From: Microbacteriaceae bacterium PS02067
GTDB lineage: Bacteria > Actinomycetota > Actinomycetes > Actinomycetales > Microbacteriaceae
Assembly: GCA_029960085.1 (NCBI GenBank)
Contig: JASCPG010000036.1
Span: 1-32,757 of the forward strand
Reading direction: 5' to 3'
DNA length: 32,757 nt
Shown: positions 30,842 to 32,757 of the stretch, piece after piece
Layout of the letters: each line of letters starts with the position of its first letter
How positions within the stretch are numbered: position 1 is the first letter of the stretch
Position numbers and translations under genes: made by a program
The notes under the pieces: model-generated
What the model was told of the DNA's origin: nothing
Seen by the model: the letters and a program-made list of their open reading frames with translations, nothing else
Databases searched by the model: none

Positions 30842-32757
30842 TCAGATGACCTCTTCGCTCCAGCGGTCGGGGTTGCCGAAGCGATGCGCCGTGATCGTGA
30901 TCGACTGCTCGTGCAGGAACGGCAGCAGTTCGATCCGGCCGGCCGTCGTGACCTCGCCCGCGTAGACGGCGAGATCGGGATCGCCGTCGGATGCCTCGGC
31001 GAGCGCCGTCTCGGTGGCGGCGACCGACGCGCGCGGGCCGACGAGGCGCACGCGCCCGGCACCGCCCTCCGCCCGGGCGAGGCGGACGCGCTCGATCCAC
31101 TCGGCATCCGTCTCGACGAAAACAGGCACGTCGAGGTCGCCGAGCGCGTGTCGCACCGCGGCGGGGAGGCCCACGGGCGCACTCAGGGTGAACTCGCCGC
31201 CGGCCCGCACCGCCGCGAGGACGACGCGCAGCACGGCTTGCCACGAGGCATCCGCGGTCGCGCGCACGGCGACGGGCACGGGGCGATAGCGGAAGAGGTT
31301 CCGCTCGACGTTCAACTGGGAGACGTCCTTCACCTGGCCGAACTCGCGGTCCCACACGACCGCGTCGGAGAGCGCGCCCCGCCGCAGCCATTCGAAGGAC
31401 TCGTAGTCGAGCGAGGGCTGCGCCGACTCGATGATCGCCGTGATGCGCGTGTCGAGGCCGCGCAGGTGCAGCGTCGATGAGGGCGCACCGCCCGCCGACG
31501 GGCGCCACGAGCCGAGCCCCACGAGGTAGTTCGGTCCGCCCGCCTTCGCGCCCGCGCCGACCGACGAGCGCTTCCAGCCGCCGAACGGCTGGCGCTGCAC
31601 GATCGCGCCCGTGATCCCACGGTTGACGTAGAGGTTCCCCGCCTGCACGTCGTCCAGCCACAGCGCGAGGTCGGCGGGATCCTGCGTGTAGAGCCCCGCC
31701 GTCAGGCCGTACGCGACGGCGTTCTGAAGCTCGATCGCCTCGGCGAGCGAGCCCGCGTGTATGACGCCCAGCATCGGTCCGAAGAACTCCTCGAGGTGCG
31801 TGCGGGATCCGCGCCGCACGCCGACGCGGATGCCCGGACGCCACAGCCGGCCGGCGTACTCCGGCGGGGCATCCGTGACCCGGCGCGGCTCGACGAGCCA
31901 CTGCTCGCCGTCTTCGAGCGTCGTGAGGGCCCATTCGAGCTTGCCGCGCGGCGCCTCGACGACGGGACCGACCTCGCTGCGCGGATCGGACGGCACCCCG
32001 ACGCGGAGCGACTCGGTGGCATCCACCAGCTGACGGGCGAAACGCTCCGACCGGGCGACGGGACCGACGAGGATCGCGAGAGATGCGGCGGAGCACTTCT
32101 GCCCGGCGTGCCCGAACGCGCTCTTCACGAGGTCGGATGCCGCGAGGTCGAGGTCGGCGGAGGGCATGACGATCATCGCGTTCTTGCCGCTCGTCTCGGC
32201 GAGCAGCGGGAGCTCCGGCCGCCACGAGCGGAAGAGAGCCGCCGTCTCCCACGACCCCGTGAGGATGACCCGGTCGACGCCCGCGTGCGAGATGAGCTGC
32301 CGCCCGAGGCCGCCCTCGTCGATGTCCACGAGCGCGAGGAGATCACGCGGGATGCCGGCGTCGTCGAACGCCTCCCACAGCGCCTCCGCGACGACCGCCG
32401 CGCAGCGACGGGCCTGCGGTGCGGGCTTGAACACGACGCCGGACCCGGCCGCCAGAGCGGCAAGCACCCCGCCCGCAGGGATCGCGATGGGGAAGTTCCA
32501 CGGCGGGGTCACGACCGTCAACCGGGACGGCACGAACACGGCGCCCGGCACGCGGTCGAGCTCGCGGGCGGTCGCGGCGTAGTAGTTCGCGAAGTCGACG
32601 GCCTCGCTGATCTCGACGTCCGCCTCGGCGAAGACCTTGCCGGTCTCGGAGGCCGCGACTTCGATGAGGGCCCCGCGGCGGGCTTCGAGGGCGCGCGCGG
32701 CGCCCGTGAGCACGGCGGCGCGCTCGACGGCCGGGCGCGCGCCCCACGCCTCGGCGG
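30842..32757 (-). CDS. putA: Bifunctional proline dehydrogenase / glutamate-semialdehyde dehydrogenase PutA (3' part; start lies beyond the window)
   Basis: This is the C-terminal 638 or so codons of a protein whose N-terminus runs off the right edge. The visible part is the aldehyde dehydrogenase module: VVTPPWNFPIAIPAGGVLAA, FKPAPQARRCA, the general-base Glu in LLAETSGKNAMIV, the nucleophile Cys in FGHAGQKCSAASLAIL, and NLYVNRGITGAIVQRQPFGG. An ending of about 190 residues (to RWSEEVI) is typical of the C-terminal segment of long actinobacterial PutA forms. It oxidises glutamate-5-semialdehyde to glutamate with NAD, and the missing N-terminal half would be the FAD proline dehydrogenase. Because the first codons are not seen, a stand-alone P5C dehydrogenase is not fully excluded. 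It can take the RocD product. Confidence 0.9.
   Translation of the reverse strand, partial: AEAWGARPAVERAAVLTGAARALEARRGALIEVAASETGKVFAEADVEISEAVDFANYYAATARELDRVPGAVFVPSRLTVVTPPWNFPIAIPAGGVLAALAAGSGVVFKPAPQARRCAAVVAEALWEAFDDAGIPRDLLALVDIDEGGLGRQLISHAGVDRVILTGSWETAALFRSWRPELPLLAETSGKNAMIVMPSADLDLAASDLVKSAFGHAGQKCSAASLAILVGPVARSERFARQLVDATESLRVGVPSDPRSEVGPVVEAPRGKLEWALTTLEDGEQWLVEPRRVTDAPPEYAGRLWRPGIRVGVRRGSRTHLEEFFGPMLGVIHAGSLAEAIELQNAVAYGLTAGLYTQDPADLALWLDDVQAGNLYVNRGITGAIVQRQPFGGWKRSSVGAGAKAGGPNYLVGLGSWRPSAGGAPSSTLHLRGLDTRITAIIESAQPSLDYESFEWLRRGALSDAVVWDREFGQVKDVSQLNVERNLFRYRPVPVAVRATADASWQAVLRVVLAAVRAGGEFTLSAPVGLPAAVRHALGDLDVPVFVETDAEWIERVRLARAEGGAGRVRLVGPRASVAATETALAEASDGDPDLAVYAGEVTTAGRIELLPFLHEQSITITAHRFGNPDRWSEEVI

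Overview
The window looks like chromosomal DNA from a high-GC Gram-positive actinobacterium, most probably Microbacteriaceae and Microbacterium-like. The reasons are very high GC, GTG/ATG starts, many leaderless starts behind TANNNT boxes, a DUF7882-type small protein, and conspicuous use of the heptamer GGATGCC/GGCATCC on both strands. It reads as ordinary chromosome with several regulatory and repeat curiosities. I see no transposase, phage gene, tRNA, rRNA or CRISPR array. The left end (1-660) is a gene-free, C-rich stretch with two copies of a terminally inverted repeat unit.

Layout. 0.66-3.4 kb: a luciferase-like flavin oxidoreductase, prephenate dehydratase (pheA) and a small lipoprotein. 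3.5-6.4 kb: phosphoglucomutase and, convergent to it, glycerate kinase. 6.4-12.2 kb is a galactose (Leloir) island: galE, a decayed C-terminal piece of a GH35 beta-galactosidase, an O6-alkylguanine-DNA alkyltransferase behind three perfect palindromes, a LacI/GalR-family repressor, and the divergent galTK operon. The same 16-bp operator sits on the -35 region of both galE and galT, so the island looks like one LacI-type regulon. Its output (UDP-glucose and glucose-1-phosphate) can feed the nearby phosphoglucomutase.

12.5-17.2 kb: two alpha/beta hydrolases flank a lipoate-protein ligase homologue, followed by a MarR-MFS efflux operon with its own operator. 17.3-19.5 kb: a cluster of small, poorly known proteins (an orphan 114-aa protein, a DUF7882-like/TM-protein pair) and two closely related, convergent MarR regulators, with an AT-rich 14+14-bp palindrome in the divergent promoter. 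19.6-23.2 kb: a two-gene acyl-CoA carboxylase resembling 3-methylcrotonyl-CoA carboxylase, ending inside a triple 41-bp repeat.

23.3-26.8 kb: a translationally overlapping cassette of circularly permuted ATP-grasp, alpha-E and transglutaminase-like genes. This arrangement is known from comparative genomics, but its product is unknown. 27.0-32.8 kb: an arginine/ornithine/proline catabolism block made of a guanidine-modifying enzyme coupled to ornithine aminotransferase (rocD), a divergent TetR regulator, a truncated acetyltransferase and the 3' part of putA. The guanidine-modifying enzyme has Asn/Glu/Asp residues suggestive of an arginine dihydrolase rather than a dimethylargininase. Together these would carry arginine through ornithine and glutamate semialdehyde to glutamate. 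A palindromic repeat family sits 3' of both rocD and putA.

The observations I rate highest are the possible arginine-dihydrolase-RocD-PutA route, the ATP-grasp/alpha-E/transglutaminase cassette, the three palindromes culminating in a hairpin that buries the alkyltransferase ribosome-binding site, and the window-wide GGATGCC motif.
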